Assembly: GCA_039555135.1 (NCBI GenBank)
Contig: CP114179.1
Location: 2,046,001 to 2,110,000 of the forward strand
Direction: 5' to 3'
Length of the DNA: 64,000 bases
Origin: Phycisphaeraceae bacterium D3-23
Lineage (GTDB): Bacteria; Planctomycetota; Phycisphaerae; Phycisphaerales; Phycisphaeraceae
Part shown: piece by piece, positions 1-8,490 of the stretch
Position numbering within the stretch: position 1 is the first letter of the stretch
Layout: each line of letters starts with the position of its first letter
Made by a program: the position numbers and the translations under genes
Notes under the pieces: generated by a model
Database searches by the model: none
Told to the model about the DNA's origin: nothing
What the model saw: the letters and a program-made list of their open reading frames with translations, nothing else

Positions 1-153
1 GGTCCCGGGCTCGCGCGGCTCGACGAGGTCTTCGGGCGCGGGCGAGCTATCCCGGGAATCCGACTCGCCGGCCTGGCCCTGGGCACAGGGCAAGAGCAGC
101 AGGCACAGGACAAGCGTCCAACGAGCGGGGTGCGCGAAGCTCAAGCGGGTCAT
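1..153 (-). CDS. exported protein, N-terminal fragment
   Basis: Only the first 51 codons are inside the window; the gene runs off the left edge. The start ATG (153-151) is preceded by AGGAAA about 8 bases upstream. The protein opens with a classic signal peptide: a short Arg/His-containing n-region, a hydrophobic stretch rich in Leu (about residues 13-24) and an Ala/Gly-rich cleavage region, followed by an acidic Ser/Asp/Glu/Pro-rich linker. It lies directly downstream of the pseudopilin gene on the same strand, so the two are probably co-transcribed. The mature part is missing, so no function can be assigned. Confidence 0.6.
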   Translation of the reverse strand, partial: MTRLSFAHPARWTLVLCLLLLPCAQGQAGESDSRDSSPAPEDLVEPREPGT

Positions 154-210
154 CGGTCGGTTTCCTGCGGGTGATGGGGCCGGCCCTGGCGGCGGGGTGT
201 CGGGCGTGGC

Positions 211-936
211 CTACCAGATCCAGATCTGGCCCGAGACGACGACGCGCTGTTCGGATTCCGAGGCGTTGGTGAGCTCGACCGAGCCGTCGCCCCGGCCAAG
301 CGGGTTGGCGCGGGAGTCCAGCGCTCCGAATGTCCCCGACCCGCCGTGCCAATCGTTGGTCGTGTTCCCGCCCCAGATGATGCTGCGGTGCGACGCGACG
401 TAGGTATCGGAAGACGATTCGTCGAGCCCTTCGGCAAAAATCTCGTCGCCGCGCGGGTCGATGTATGAGACCGGGAAGGTCGGGTTGCCCATCCACATAT
501 ACCCCGACCAGATGCGGACCGGGGTGTCGGGGTCGGATTCCGCGTAGGCCCAGTTCGCGAACGTGCCGCTGATAAACGGGGCGTAGCCGATCTCCTCGCG
601 TTGCCCCTCGGCATCGAGGACGGGGCAGACCATCATGTCCGGGCTGCCCATGTATTCACGGCCGACCAGGTCGTAGATGTTCTGGCCCGAGTCTTTCTGC
701 TGTTGGCTGTAGCGGGCGTAGCTGAAGTTGCCCGCGTCGTGCGGGGCGAACGCGCCCTTGGCGTCGGTCGCGAAGGACATGTGTGCGGTGATCTGCTGCT
801 TCATCTGGGTCACGCATTGTGATTCCCGCGCGGCGTAGCGCGCGGCGCCCAGGGCGGGCAGCAGGATCGCGATCAAGAGCGCGATGATGGAGATGACGAC
901 CAGCAATTCGATCAGGGTGAATGCTCGGTTTCGCAT
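211..936 (-). CDS. prepilin-type N-terminal cleavage/methylation domain protein (pseudopilin)
   Basis: A 241-residue protein with a textbook class III (type IV pilin-like) signal: a short basic leader, then [20 protein letters not shown], with Glu at position +5 of the mature protein. A prepilin peptidase would cleave before the Phe, and the hydrophobic helix would anchor the protein in the membrane or pack it into a pseudopilus. The C-terminal region has a Trp-His-Gly-Gly stretch and a GRGDGSVEL segment resembling the H-x9-DG ending of planctomycete pseudopilins. GAGG sits 7 bases before the ATG at 936. In this phylum such proteins are highly expanded and few have a proven role; a type II secretion-like or surface role is inferred. 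Confidence 0.85.
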   Translation of the reverse strand: MRNRAFTLIELLVVISIIALLIAILLPALGAARYAARESQCVTQMKQQITAHMSFATDAKGAFAPHDAGNFSYARYSQQQKDSGQNIYDLVGREYMGSPDMMVCPVLDAEGQREEIGYAPFISGTFANWAYAESDPDTPVRIWSGYMWMGNPTFPVSYIDPRGDEIFAEGLDESSSDTYVASHRSIIWGGNTTNDWHGGSGTFGALDSRANPLGRGDGSVELTNASESEQRVVVSGQIWIW

Positions 937-1031
937 GACGGGCCTCGTGAGAAAGGGGTGGGGAAGACTCGGGGAAACCGGATACCCGGCCGCTTGGCCG
1001 GATACCCGTGAAGGAGGAAATCAAGCGGGGG

Positions 1032-1790
1032 TCATCGGCGTCGGCGAAGCACGGCGAGCGAGCCCAGCGCGAGCAGCGCGAGCGAGCCGGGCTCGGGGAC
1101 CACATCGCCGTCGATGATGAGGGTGGGCCGGGCGGCTTCGCCGTCGGCGCCGACGTACTCGGACGAAGCCATGAACAGGCCGTTGCCCGCCGCGAGCCCG
1201 AGGGACTGGAATACGAAGCCGTAGTTTTCGTCGCCGTCAGCCCAGTTTTGGACGATCGCGGTGACATCAAGGTCGATGACCGTGCCCTGCGCGATCACCC
1301 CGCCGCCGTCGGCGAAGCCCGTGGAGTCGGCCGTGGCAACCGCCGCAGCCTCCACGCCGTCGAGGTCGATGTGCTGGGTCGCGCCGCCGGCCCAGGGGGC
1401 CGCGGCATAGGCGTCGGTCTCGGCCCAGTCCACGAGCATCTGATGCACCGCGTTGGCCTCGCCGTCGGAGAAGGTGATGTCGCTGGGCACCGTCAGCCGG
1501 AGGGTCGCGCTGTTGATCGTCCCGCCGGGCGTCAGCATGTTTTCAACGCCGTCAAACCGTAGCAGCGCCTGCTGGTTCGCGGAGGCCCACTGGGCGCTGC
1601 GGATGAACGAGCCCTCGGGGAACCCGTTGAGCTCCCCGCTGGTCGTGCGTTCGCTGAACCAGGTGTCTTGCGTGCCCGCGTAGCCGTCGAGCCCTTCGCG
1701 GACCGTGACGGTTGCGGCCAGTGCGGGCACTGCGCTCAGCAGCGTCGCGGCGGTCAGGGCGGTCGCGGTCGTCGTCGTAAACAGTTTCAT
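1032..1790 (-). CDS. secreted DNRLRE-type PEP-CTERM protein
   Basis: A 252-residue exported protein. The start ATG at 1790 has GGAGG upstream; the longer open frame extends into the neighbouring gene without support. Signal peptide at residues 1-28 (Thr/Ala-rich, ending ALAA). The body resembles DNRLRE-type beta domains (about residues 30-225), with a DGYxGTxDTWF motif, an NQQALLRFDG motif and an AAPWAGGATQHID segment. The C-terminus is a PEP-CTERM sorting signal: VPEPGSLALL, a hydrophobic helix, then RRRR. Exosortase should cleave at PEP and move the protein to the envelope or matrix. The same domain forms the C-terminal half of the FecR-type protein two genes upstream, so the two are probably functionally linked. 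Confidence 0.8.
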   Translation of the reverse strand: MKLFTTTTATALTAATLLSAVPALAATVTVREGLDGYAGTQDTWFSERTTSGELNGFPEGSFIRSAQWASANQQALLRFDGVENMLTPGGTINSATLRLTVPSDITFSDGEANAVHQMLVDWAETDAYAAAPWAGGATQHIDLDGVEAAAVATADSTGFADGGGVIAQGTVIDLDVTAIVQNWADGDENYGFVFQSLGLAAGNGLFMASSEYVGADGEAARPTLIIDGDVVPEPGSLALLALGSLAVLRRRR

Positions 1791-1857
1791 CTTGTAGCCT
1801 CCAAAAGAGTGGGAACAATAGGTCTGCGGGGGACACCCCCCGCACAAAAAAGTTGGG

Positions 1858-2982
1858 TTAGCGTTGCCGATGCATGAGTGCCAGTGCGCCGGGGACGAGC
1901 AGTGCGCCGACGCCGGGCTCGGGGACCGCGCCGAAGCGCTCGTCGAAGTCGATCTGGATCGTGAATGCTGCGTCGCCGTCGCCGACGGTGTCGCCCGGGC
2001 CGGTATATTCGTCGAGCAGGTTGAGCGGGTGGTTGGCGTCGGGTTCAAACTCTGCGAATTCGTCGAGCGTCGGCGAGTAGGTCTGCACGACGATCTCTCC
2101 GGCATCGACGTCGAAGGTCAGCAGCTTGAGCCAGCCGTCCCCGCCGTTGGGCCGACGCGAGTAGTCGACCTGCATCTGGAACACTTCGTTGCCTTCTTCG
2201 TTGGTCGAGACGAGCAGGCGTTCGCCGGCGTAGTGGCCGTTGAAGACCATGAAGACCTGGTCGTTGACGCTAACGAATTCCTCCCAGATGTCCTCGCCGC
2301 TGTTGCGCCCTGCGCCGCCGGTGTAGGGCCGTGTGACATGCTGCACCGTCGTTGGCGAGGCGTCGGTGAAGCCAACGTTGCGGTTGTCGTTGAGGTAGAC
2401 GTGGGTGGTCAGAATCGTGGGTAGCCCCTGGTTTTCAGGCAAATCCAGCACGGACTGGCCCCACGCGATCGCCTCGTCGGGTGCGTCGTATTCCAATGTG
2501 ATATGCAGGAAGGTGCGTCCGCCGGCATCGAAACGCTGCCAGGTACTCCGGCCGTTGTCGCTCGCCCCGCCAAACCACGCGGCGTCGCCGAACCGGCCGG
2601 GGCCGAAGTGTTCGATGTAGGCGGTGTCCCCGCCGAAGGCCTGCCCCTGGTCCCACTCGTGGTTGCCAAACGCGACGGACCACGGGACCCCGGCGTGGTC
2701 CAGGAGCGACATCGCATGATCCGCGCGGTCCCACTCGGCTGCAATGTCGTGCTCGACGATGTCGCCGACGTGCGTGACAAAGCGGATATTGCGCGCCTCG
2801 GCCTGGTCGGCGATCCACTGCGTCTGGGCCGTGAAGTTTGCGCTAAGCGTGTCGTTGACGACATAGCTCTGCGTGTCGCCCAAGACGACCAGGGAGAACG
2901 GCTCGGCGGCGGCGGGCCGGAGGGTGCCGACCGCGCCAAGCGCGGCGACGAGGCAGCATGAAAAGAGTCGTGGGTGTCGCAT
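1858..2982 (-). CDS. exported calcineurin-like metallophosphoesterase with PEP-CTERM tail
   Basis: About 374 residues. The chosen start (2982) has GAGGA 9 bases upstream; an alternative ATG at 3006 overlaps the previous stop as ATGA but has no good ribosome site. Signal peptide at residues 1-26. Metallophosphoesterase motifs occur in order: LGDTQSY, HVGDIVEHD, FGNHEWD, TTHVYLND and FNGHYAGE. The first motif has Gln where many relatives have His. The C-terminus carries VPEPGVGALL, a hydrophobic helix and a short basic end (HRQR), a weak PEP-CTERM-like signal. It follows the FecR-type gene closely and probably belongs to the ECF-controlled operon. The substrate is unknown; a secreted phosphodiesterase or phosphatase is likely. 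Confidence 0.8.
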   Translation of the reverse strand: MRHPRLFSCCLVAALGAVGTLRPAAAEPFSLVVLGDTQSYVVNDTLSANFTAQTQWIADQAEARNIRFVTHVGDIVEHDIAAEWDRADHAMSLLDHAGVPWSVAFGNHEWDQGQAFGGDTAYIEHFGPGRFGDAAWFGGASDNGRSTWQRFDAGGRTFLHITLEYDAPDEAIAWGQSVLDLPENQGLPTILTTHVYLNDNRNVGFTDASPTTVQHVTRPYTGGAGRNSGEDIWEEFVSVNDQVFMVFNGHYAGERLLVSTNEEGNEVFQMQVDYSRRPNGGDGWLKLLTFDVDAGEIVVQTYSPTLDEFAEFEPDANHPLNLLDEYTGPGDTVGDGDAAFTIQIDFDERFGAVPEPGVGALLVPGALALMHRQR

Positions 2983-3002
2983 CGGTTTCTGTCCTCGCGG
3001 GG

Positions 3003-4757
3003 TCATGGGGAGTCGGTCGTCAGGTAGGTGATCACGAGCGCTGGGCGCAGCGCCGGGTCGGACGCGTACTCGGCACTGGCCAGGAAAATCGCGTCGCCCT
3101 CGGCCTGCCCGGTGGGCGACTGTGGGTGTCCGCCCAGCGACTGCAGCAAGAAGCCGTGGTTGGGCTCGCCCGCCGCCCACGCGGCGACCGCAGGGGTCAC
3201 GTCCATCTCGATCCAGGACCCGGCGGGGACGATGTATGACGTTGCAGCGGTAGCCAAGCCCCCGCAGTCGGCAAGCGGACTTGCCTGGGCTTCCCGGTCG
3301 TCGGGGTCGATCTGTGGGGTCGCGCCGCCCGCCCATGGTGCGTCGCCGTAGCCGTCTGCCTCGCCCCACGCGACATGCAGGCGGTGAACCGCGAACGCAT
3401 CGCCCTGGGGCGAGAGCGCGCCGAACGAGTCACGGATGTCCGGTGCGTTATGCAAGACCAGTTCGGCCAAGACGACCCGCGCATCCCCCGGAACCTGCGC
3501 GTCCGACCCGCCGAAGAGCCCGTCGAAACGCAGGACCGCCTGCTGATTGACATCGTCCCACGCCCCCACCCGCAGGTAGGCCCCACGCGGGGAGCCGGCT
3601 TGCTCATCGAGCCCGGTGCGACCGCTGAACCAGGTATCGACTGTGCCCCGATAGCCATCGCTGCCCTGCCGTATCGTGACCGTGTGACGGGTCACCCGCG
3701 GCGCTAAACCCTCATCTGCGAACGCATCGAACGACGCCGGATCAAACTCGGCCCATTCGAATCGGCCCCGGACATCCACCACGCCGGCCTCCAAAGGCCC
3801 GACCCGGCCGACCGCCGCCGCAAGATTGACATCGGCGGCGTAGAGATCGACCACGCCGCGGAAGACGTTGACTTCTGTCCCGCCCGTCCCGATCGCGAGA
3901 CCGAACGTCGCCGCGCGGTCCACGACCCGGCCCGTCGGGGTCTGGATCGTGAACCCTCGGGCCGTCGAAGGCACATCCGCAACCAGTCGGCCGTGCTCAA
4001 GCCAGAGCGTGCCCGACCGGGTGAGCCTGAACGTCGCCGGCGCTTCCACCGCCACACGCACACCGTCATCCAACTCGATCTCGACCCGACCCGCTACCAG
4101 GCGGTGTGCGCCCCGCGTCAGGTCGTCCCCGACCGACGCCCCGAGCACATCACCCTCCCAATGAGCGCCGAACGTATGGACCACGGTCGCAAGCACCGGG
4201 GTATCGTCGCCCGCCGCCGGGTCAGAATGTGAGAGGGGCCGATCCGCTGTATGCGTCGGCGGCGCAGGCCGATTGAAGTAAAACACCAGTGTCGCCACCA
4301 GCCCGAGCGCCGCGGCGAGCCCAAGCCAGGCGATCGGCTTGGGGATGACCAGCGGCCGCGCGGCGTCGCCGTGCGCTAAGCGGTAGGCGCGCTCGGCCGC
4401 GCGGCGAGCGCGGCGGGACTTCTCTTTTGCGTCCAGCTCACGCCGGGCAAGCTCCTGCGTCCGGTCCACGGGCGCCGCCTGGGCCGCGCCGGCGTCCAGC
4501 GCCGCGAGCGCGTCGGCCCAGCCGTCATCCAACTCACCCGAATCGTCCAAATCTTCCAGCACATCGCCGGCCGACGCCCCGGCTCGCTGCTCGAGCGCGG
4601 CCGACAACCGGGTAAACTCCAGGTAAAAGGCGCGGGCCTCGTCCTCCGACTGGATCAAGCTATCGAGGCGCCTAAAGTCAGCCGCCGAGATCGTGCCGTC
4701 CGACAGCGCGATACAAAGACGCAGCAACTCGGGATAGGGGATGCCCGGCCCGCTCAT
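3003..4757 (-). CDS. FecR-type putative anti-sigma/signal protein fused to a DNRLRE-type domain
   Basis: 584 residues. ATG 4757 overlaps the sigma-factor stop (ATGA) and has GGAAGGGGAG just upstream, so translation is coupled. Order of parts: a cytoplasmic helical region (1-135) with the early motif LRLCIALSDGTISAADFRRL typical of planctomycete FecR proteins; one membrane helix (about 142-161); a periplasmic FecR domain (about 195-330) with GVRVAVEAPATFRL and GRVVDRAATFGLAI motifs; then a DNRLRE-type domain (about 370-580) with DGYRGTVDTWFSGRT, NQQAVLRFDG and DAPWAGGATPQID. The last domain closely matches the secreted protein at 1032-1790. Such proteins usually control the adjacent ECF sigma factor from across the membrane. 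The fusion suggests that it senses, or is titrated by, the same surface structure as the secreted paralogue; this is inference. Confidence 0.8.
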   Translation of the reverse strand: MSGPGIPYPELLRLCIALSDGTISAADFRRLDSLIQSEDEARAFYLEFTRLSAALEQRAGASAGDVLEDLDDSGELDDGWADALAALDAGAAQAAPVDRTQELARRELDAKEKSRRARRAAERAYRLAHGDAARPLVIPKPIAWLGLAAALGLVATLVFYFNRPAPPTHTADRPLSHSDPAAGDDTPVLATVVHTFGAHWEGDVLGASVGDDLTRGAHRLVAGRVEIELDDGVRVAVEAPATFRLTRSGTLWLEHGRLVADVPSTARGFTIQTPTGRVVDRAATFGLAIGTGGTEVNVFRGVVDLYAADVNLAAAVGRVGPLEAGVVDVRGRFEWAEFDPASFDAFADEGLAPRVTRHTVTIRQGSDGYRGTVDTWFSGRTGLDEQAGSPRGAYLRVGAWDDVNQQAVLRFDGLFGGSDAQVPGDARVVLAELVLHNAPDIRDSFGALSPQGDAFAVHRLHVAWGEADGYGDAPWAGGATPQIDPDDREAQASPLADCGGLATAATSYIVPAGSWIEMDVTPAVAAWAAGEPNHGFLLQSLGGHPQSPTGQAEGDAIFLASAEYASDPALRPALVITYLTTDSP

Positions 4758-5290
4758 GCCGACTCCCCTTCCGCGACACGCCGTCGGATGCACAGCAGCA
4801 GCACCGCGTACACGCGGCTCAGGTGTCGGCTGATCTTCGAGTCGGTCCAGCCCAGCTCCTGTGCGACACTACGGTTGGTTGCGCCCGGCACGTATCGCTT
4901 GCGGATCAGGTCGTTGTCACGGTCCGGCAGCTTGCCGATACACACTTCGAGTGCGGCCTGGGACTGCTCGACCTGGCGCGAAGGGTCGGCCGCGTCGCGC
5001 TCAAGCAGGTCGAGCGTTGCGCTGCTGAACCGCAGCCGGTCGCTCTTCTTGGCCCGGTAGTAGTTTCGGACGCGGTTACGCGCGATGCCGAACAACCAAA
5101 GGTCGAACGGCCGATCGGTGTCATAGTCCTCAAACCGCTTCCACGCGACCATCGCGACATCCTGAAGGATGTCGTCCGCATCGGTCGCGATGTAGACCAT
5201 GCTCCGGACGTAGGCGTACACCCGGGGCTGATGCTTCATCAGCAAGCGGGCGAACTGCTCGCCGGCGGGTTGTGCGGTGTCGTGTGGCAT
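4754..5290 (-). CDS. ECF-type RNA polymerase sigma factor
   Basis: 178 residues, normal for a sigma-70 family ECF factor. Region 2 lies at about residues 14-80, including the DADDILQDVAMVAWKRF motif and the RPFDLWLFGIARNRVRNYYR segment. Region 4 lies at about 118-170, ending in the ATNRSVAQELGWTDSKISRHL helix-turn-helix. It shares the early LLMKHQPRVYAYVRSMV style of planctomycete ECF factors. It is the first gene of a minus-strand unit with the FecR-type gene (4-base overlap), the phosphoesterase and the DNRLRE PEP-CTERM gene. A purine-rich GGGGGGAT stretch precedes the ATG. Targets and autoregulation are not visible. Confidence 0.9.
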   Translation of the reverse strand: MPHDTAQPAGEQFARLLMKHQPRVYAYVRSMVYIATDADDILQDVAMVAWKRFEDYDTDRPFDLWLFGIARNRVRNYYRAKKSDRLRFSSATLDLLERDAADPSRQVEQSQAALEVCIGKLPDRDNDLIRKRYVPGATNRSVAQELGWTDSKISRHLSRVYAVLLLCIRRRVAEGESA

Positions 5291-5773
5291 GGGCGATCCC
5301 CCCGAACACGGGGGCGTGGAAACGAGTAGGGGTTCCGTCCTTTATTGTCACAGCGGGCCGATGTTTGCACGGTTTTCAGAGAGATTCAAAAAAAACAAGC
5401 CTGGCGCGAGCTCAGAGGCGTACTTCCGCATCCCTGCGGTGCCCGTCGGCCTGGTGGGCGGACTGGCCGGGACTCTCTACGGTTTCGGATTGTCGCTAGC
5501 GCGATGTGAGTTTGCGGCCGCGCGAAGCGGGGCGAGATGTAGTGCAGGCGGTGGCTATAGGGCGCTTGCAGGGTGCGTGGGCTCAGGGAGGGGAGGGGGA
5601 TGTGCGCTGTGCAGTGAGCGATTTCGCGCTTGAGTTGGGGGGTTTCGCAAGGGGTGCTTACGACTGCCTGCTGAAGCGGGCAGTCCCGAGAAAGCAGGGG
5701 CCGGGCGGGGTTTGCCGATAGGATGGTAACGGGTTGAGGATCGGTATTGCGTTCCACGGAAGGACAGCGGGCT
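5291..5773. other. intergenic region between divergent sigma-factor and dacB genes
   Basis: About 480 bases separating two divergently transcribed genes, so it must hold both promoters. No convincing gene is present: open frames here lack ribosome sites and protein-like composition. A small hairpin (arms 5664-5671 and 5676-5683, TGAA loop) lies about 90 bases before dacB. No clear -35/-10 pair could be assigned. Confidence 0.4.
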
Positions 5774-7285
5774 ATGCGGCGAAACGGGCGGACAGACGTA
5801 CTTCTCACGGCACTGATGGGCGCACTGCTACTGGCGTCGGGTCTCGCGGCGGCGGATGTCGATTCGCGGGTCGAGAACCACCTCGGGGTGGCGGATTTGC
5901 GGGGGACGGTGGTGTCGGTGTGTGTGATCGATGTGGCGCGGGACGAGGTCCTGGCCGAGGTCGATGAAGACCGCGCGATGATCCCGGCATCGAACATGAA
6001 ACTCATCACCACGGCCACGGCGCTGGCGACCCTGGGCGGGGACTTCCGCTTCTCGACCCGGCTGTCGCTGCTCGAAGGCGTTGATGGCGGTCGGCCTTCG
6101 CTGCTGATCGTGGGCGATGGCGACCCGGCATTTGGCGACCCCGTCACGCTCGACTCGGCGGGGTATACCGTCGAAGACCTCGTGGACTGGTGGCTCGACG
6201 CGGTCGAAGCGACCGGGCACACGGAGTTTGAACGCATCGTCTTGGACGACCGCGTGTTTGCGAACGGGGCCCAGGAGCGGGTGCACCCCACCTGGCCGCG
6301 GAACCAGCTGCATAAGTGGTACTGCGCGCAGGTGATGGGGATCAACTTCTTCAACAACGTCTTTCAGGTCCGGGCCACGCCCACGCGGATGGGCGACGAC
6401 ATCGAGCTGGCGATTTATCCCTACGGCCCATTCGTGCGGACGGACCTGCGGGTGCGGACCGGGCAGATCGACCAGTGGGACATCATCACCGCAGCCGACA
6501 ACAACCAGATCACGTTCCGTGGGCAGCTGCGGCATGCCCAGCAGCAGCGCGTTGCGATGCACGACCCGGCCGACATCTTCGGGCAGCTCCTCAAGCGCGA
6601 GCTGGGGCGACGCGGCATCGGCGTCGGCGAAGTGGTCCGGCCCGACGCGGACGAGCAGCTGCCCGACGGCACACTGCTGCACCAGGTCAACACGACCCTG
6701 CAGGCGGTGCTCAACCGCACGAACCGCGACTCGATGAACCTCTACGCCGAGGCCCTGCTCAAGCGCAGCGGGTACCAGTTGACCGGCGCGCCCGGCAGCT
6801 TCGACAACGGCTCGGCCGCGGTCAGGCGGTTCCTCGCGAACCATATCGATGACCCGACCCTCGCGGCGTCGATCCAGGTGGCCGACGGCTCGGGGATGTC
6901 GCGGGAGAATCAGGTCACGACGCGGGCGCTGGCGGAAGTACTGGCGGCGATGCCGGGCACCGAGTCGTTTGGGCCCTTCCTCGAATCGCTGGGCCGGCCC
7001 GGCCAGGGCGGGACGCTCGACAGCCGGTTCGCCGACACCGATCTCACCGGCGCGGTCTACGCCAAGTCGGGCTATCTCAACGGCGTGTCGGCGCTGTCGG
7101 GCTACCTCGTCTACCCGCCCCGCCGGGCTGGCGGGTCGCCCCGGTACATCGCGTTCTCGATCGTCTGCAACGGCTTTGGCTCGGGCAACGCCCGGGAACT
7201 CAGCAACCGCGACATGAAACGGCTGCAGGAAGAGATCGTCGCGCTGATCGACGAAGAGGTCGTCAACGCCGCCCCGACGCGGTGA
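5774..7285 (+). CDS. dacB: D-alanyl-D-alanine carboxypeptidase/endopeptidase (PBP4 family, S13)
   Basis: 503 residues from ATG 5774, which has GGAAGGA about 8 bases upstream; an earlier TTG start at 5747 is less likely. Signal peptide at residues 1-27. The three active-site motifs of penicillin-binding proteins are in order: SxxK as Ser73-Asn-Met-Lys76, SxN as Ser320-Met-Asn322, and KSG at Lys431, where most relatives have KTG. Length fits the low-molecular-weight class C PBPs. The enzyme trims or cleaves peptide cross-links of peptidoglycan in the periplasm. This is consistent with evidence from other planctomycetes that the phylum has a peptidoglycan wall. The gene stands alone. Confidence 0.9.
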   Translation: MRRNGRTDVLLTALMGALLLASGLAAADVDSRVENHLGVADLRGTVVSVCVIDVARDEVLAEVDEDRAMIPASNMKLITTATALATLGGDFRFSTRLSLLEGVDGGRPSLLIVGDGDPAFGDPVTLDSAGYTVEDLVDWWLDAVEATGHTEFERIVLDDRVFANGAQERVHPTWPRNQLHKWYCAQVMGINFFNNVFQVRATPTRMGDDIELAIYPYGPFVRTDLRVRTGQIDQWDIITAADNNQITFRGQLRHAQQQRVAMHDPADIFGQLLKRELGRRGIGVGEVVRPDADEQLPDGTLLHQVNTTLQAVLNRTNRDSMNLYAEALLKRSGYQLTGAPGSFDNGSAAVRRFLANHIDDPTLAASIQVADGSGMSRENQVTTRALAEVLAAMPGTESFGPFLESLGRPGQGGTLDSRFADTDLTGAVYAKSGYLNGVSALSGYLVYPPRRAGGSPRYIAFSIVCNGFGSGNARELSNRDMKRLQEEIVALIDEEVVNAAPTR

Positions 7286-7760
7286 GTGCACGCATCGTCC
7301 TCGCCCGACCACGCCCAGCCACATCGGCGGAGGCCGTGCCGGGAGCGTTCTGGCATCGCGCCGACCCCCGAGCCGACAGTTCACAAGTAATAAACCGACT
7401 GTGCACGCGTCGTGCTGAGCGTGCAGCCACTAGGAATTGCTCCTTAGGTTGCCCACTTTGCCATCTTGGGGATGACCCGCACTTTTTCGGTTTTTCCCCT
7501 TGACACAGGCATGTCCATCGGGTTCAATGTATGAGAGTCGCGTTTGGGGCATTCTTCGGGATGACCCGCGCAAGAAAAGAAGGAGCGGGTCTTCGGACCC
7601 AGACAAAAGGTACTCGAACAATCGTCCACTCTTTCGGCTGGTGTATTCAACCAGTCGTGTCCCGAAGCGTGTCGCTTCAAAACTTACCGCTGAGTCGTGG
7701 GGACGGCTTTGCGGAATAATCTAAAATTTTCCCCATTTTTCCCTAACAGGAGCAGAGGAC
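7286..7760 (+). promoter_or_regulatory. intergenic region with candidate promoter and alternative hairpins ahead of a PEP-CTERM gene
   Basis: 475 bases without a supported gene. TTGACA at 7500-7505, a 17-base spacer and TTCAAT at 7523-7528 make a plausible housekeeping promoter reading toward the PEP-CTERM gene. Downstream, GGGTC-TTCG-GACCC (7587-7600) is a perfect 5-bp UUCG tetraloop hairpin. The segment GCGGGTC (7585-7591) could instead pair with GACCCGC at 7563-7569, which is part of a 12-base direct repeat GGGATGACCCGC found at 7469-7480 and 7558-7569. The two pairings exclude each other, as in attenuators. The last 40 bases before the RBS are T/C-rich and AT-rich. Function is inferred from structure only. 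Confidence 0.35.
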
Positions 7761-8351
7761 ATGAAGCTTTCCCTCACCACCCGTCTCAGCAAGTATGGCG
7801 CCTTGGCAGTTGCCGGTGCCGCCGCAACCGCAGGCGTTCAGACCGCTGATGCGGCCATCGTCTACAGCGGTGTGCAGAACATCGCCGTGCCCGCCGACTT
7901 CACGGGCGTGTACATCGACCTCGACGGTCTGGCGTTCAACACCACCGGCGGCAACGCTGCCAGCGACTACAACATCTGGTTCACCGGCGGTGGCTGGGAC
8001 ACGTTCCACCCCAACGGAACCACGACCCACGAAGCATCTGACGCTGTCAATGTTGATGTCCTCGCCGCAGGTGCCGCCGTCACGGGTGGCACCAGCCTGA
8101 ACCAGGACGAACTCGACCTCTTTGACTCGTCCCTCGGTGGCCCTGGCAGCGGCTTCATCGGCTTCAACAACGCCGGCAACCTGGGCTGGATCCAGCTCGC
8201 CAACGTCGATGCCTCCGCAGGCACGTTGACCGTCGTCGACTGGGCCTTCGAAGATTCGGGCGGCGCCATCAACGCCGGCCAGGTCCCCGAGCCCGGCTCG
8301 CTCGCACTGCTCGGCCTCGGTGGCCTCGCGCTGCTCCGTCGCCGCCGCTAA
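7761..8351 (+). CDS. PEP-CTERM protein
   Basis: 196 residues with GGAG upstream of the ATG. The N-terminus is an unusually long Ala/Gly-rich export signal containing KYGALAVAGAAAT. The C-terminus is a clean PEP-CTERM signal: VPEPGSLALL, a Leu/Gly-rich helix, RRRR. The middle (about 35-170) is small-residue-rich and probably all beta, with no catalytic motif and no cysteine. It is a paralogue of the protein at 13333-14004, sharing the KYxxxAxAGAAAT segment, the SGxQNI...D.DG motif and the TVVxWxxEDxGxxI segment before the PEP motif. Exosortase-dependent export is likely; the role is unknown, perhaps matrix or surface. A strong terminator follows. Confidence 0.8.
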   Translation: MKLSLTTRLSKYGALAVAGAAATAGVQTADAAIVYSGVQNIAVPADFTGVYIDLDGLAFNTTGGNAASDYNIWFTGGGWDTFHPNGTTTHEASDAVNVDVLAAGAAVTGGTSLNQDELDLFDSSLGGPGSGFIGFNNAGNLGWIQLANVDASAGTLTVVDWAFEDSGGAINAGQVPEPGSLALLGLGGLALLRRRR

Positions 8352-8438
8352 TCGCGGATGAATCACGCAGTAGACCGCCCTACGGGCAGCTCTACTGGCC
8401 CTACACGAAAGTGTGAGGCACAATACAGTTGAAACGAG

Positions 8439-8467
8439 AGGCCCGGCTAACACCGGGCCTTTCTTTT
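8439..8467 (+). terminator. Rho-independent terminator
   Basis: An 8-bp perfect stem (AGGCCCGG / CCGGGCCT) with a 6-base loop, followed by TTCTTTT. It ends the transcript of the PEP-CTERM gene at 7761-8351 and lies just before the phosphodiesterase gene. Confidence 0.9.
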
Positions 8468-8490
8468 ACCCCGACTCGATCTCCGACCCA

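Noticed and set aside
986-1001. CCGGCC-GCTT-GGCCGG hairpin between the pseudopilin and DNRLRE genes as a terminator
   Set aside because: Only 6 bp of stem and no T-tract on the minus strand; it may still matter as an RNA structure, but it is not supported as a terminator.
1825-1844. GC-rich hairpin TGCGGGGG-ACA-CCCCCCGCA as a terminator
   Set aside because: On the minus strand, the direction of transcription here, the T-run precedes rather than follows the hairpin, so it is not a typical terminator.
5828-7384. 518-residue minus-strand open frame
   Set aside because: Antisense shadow of dacB, whose catalytic motifs are intact on the plus strand.
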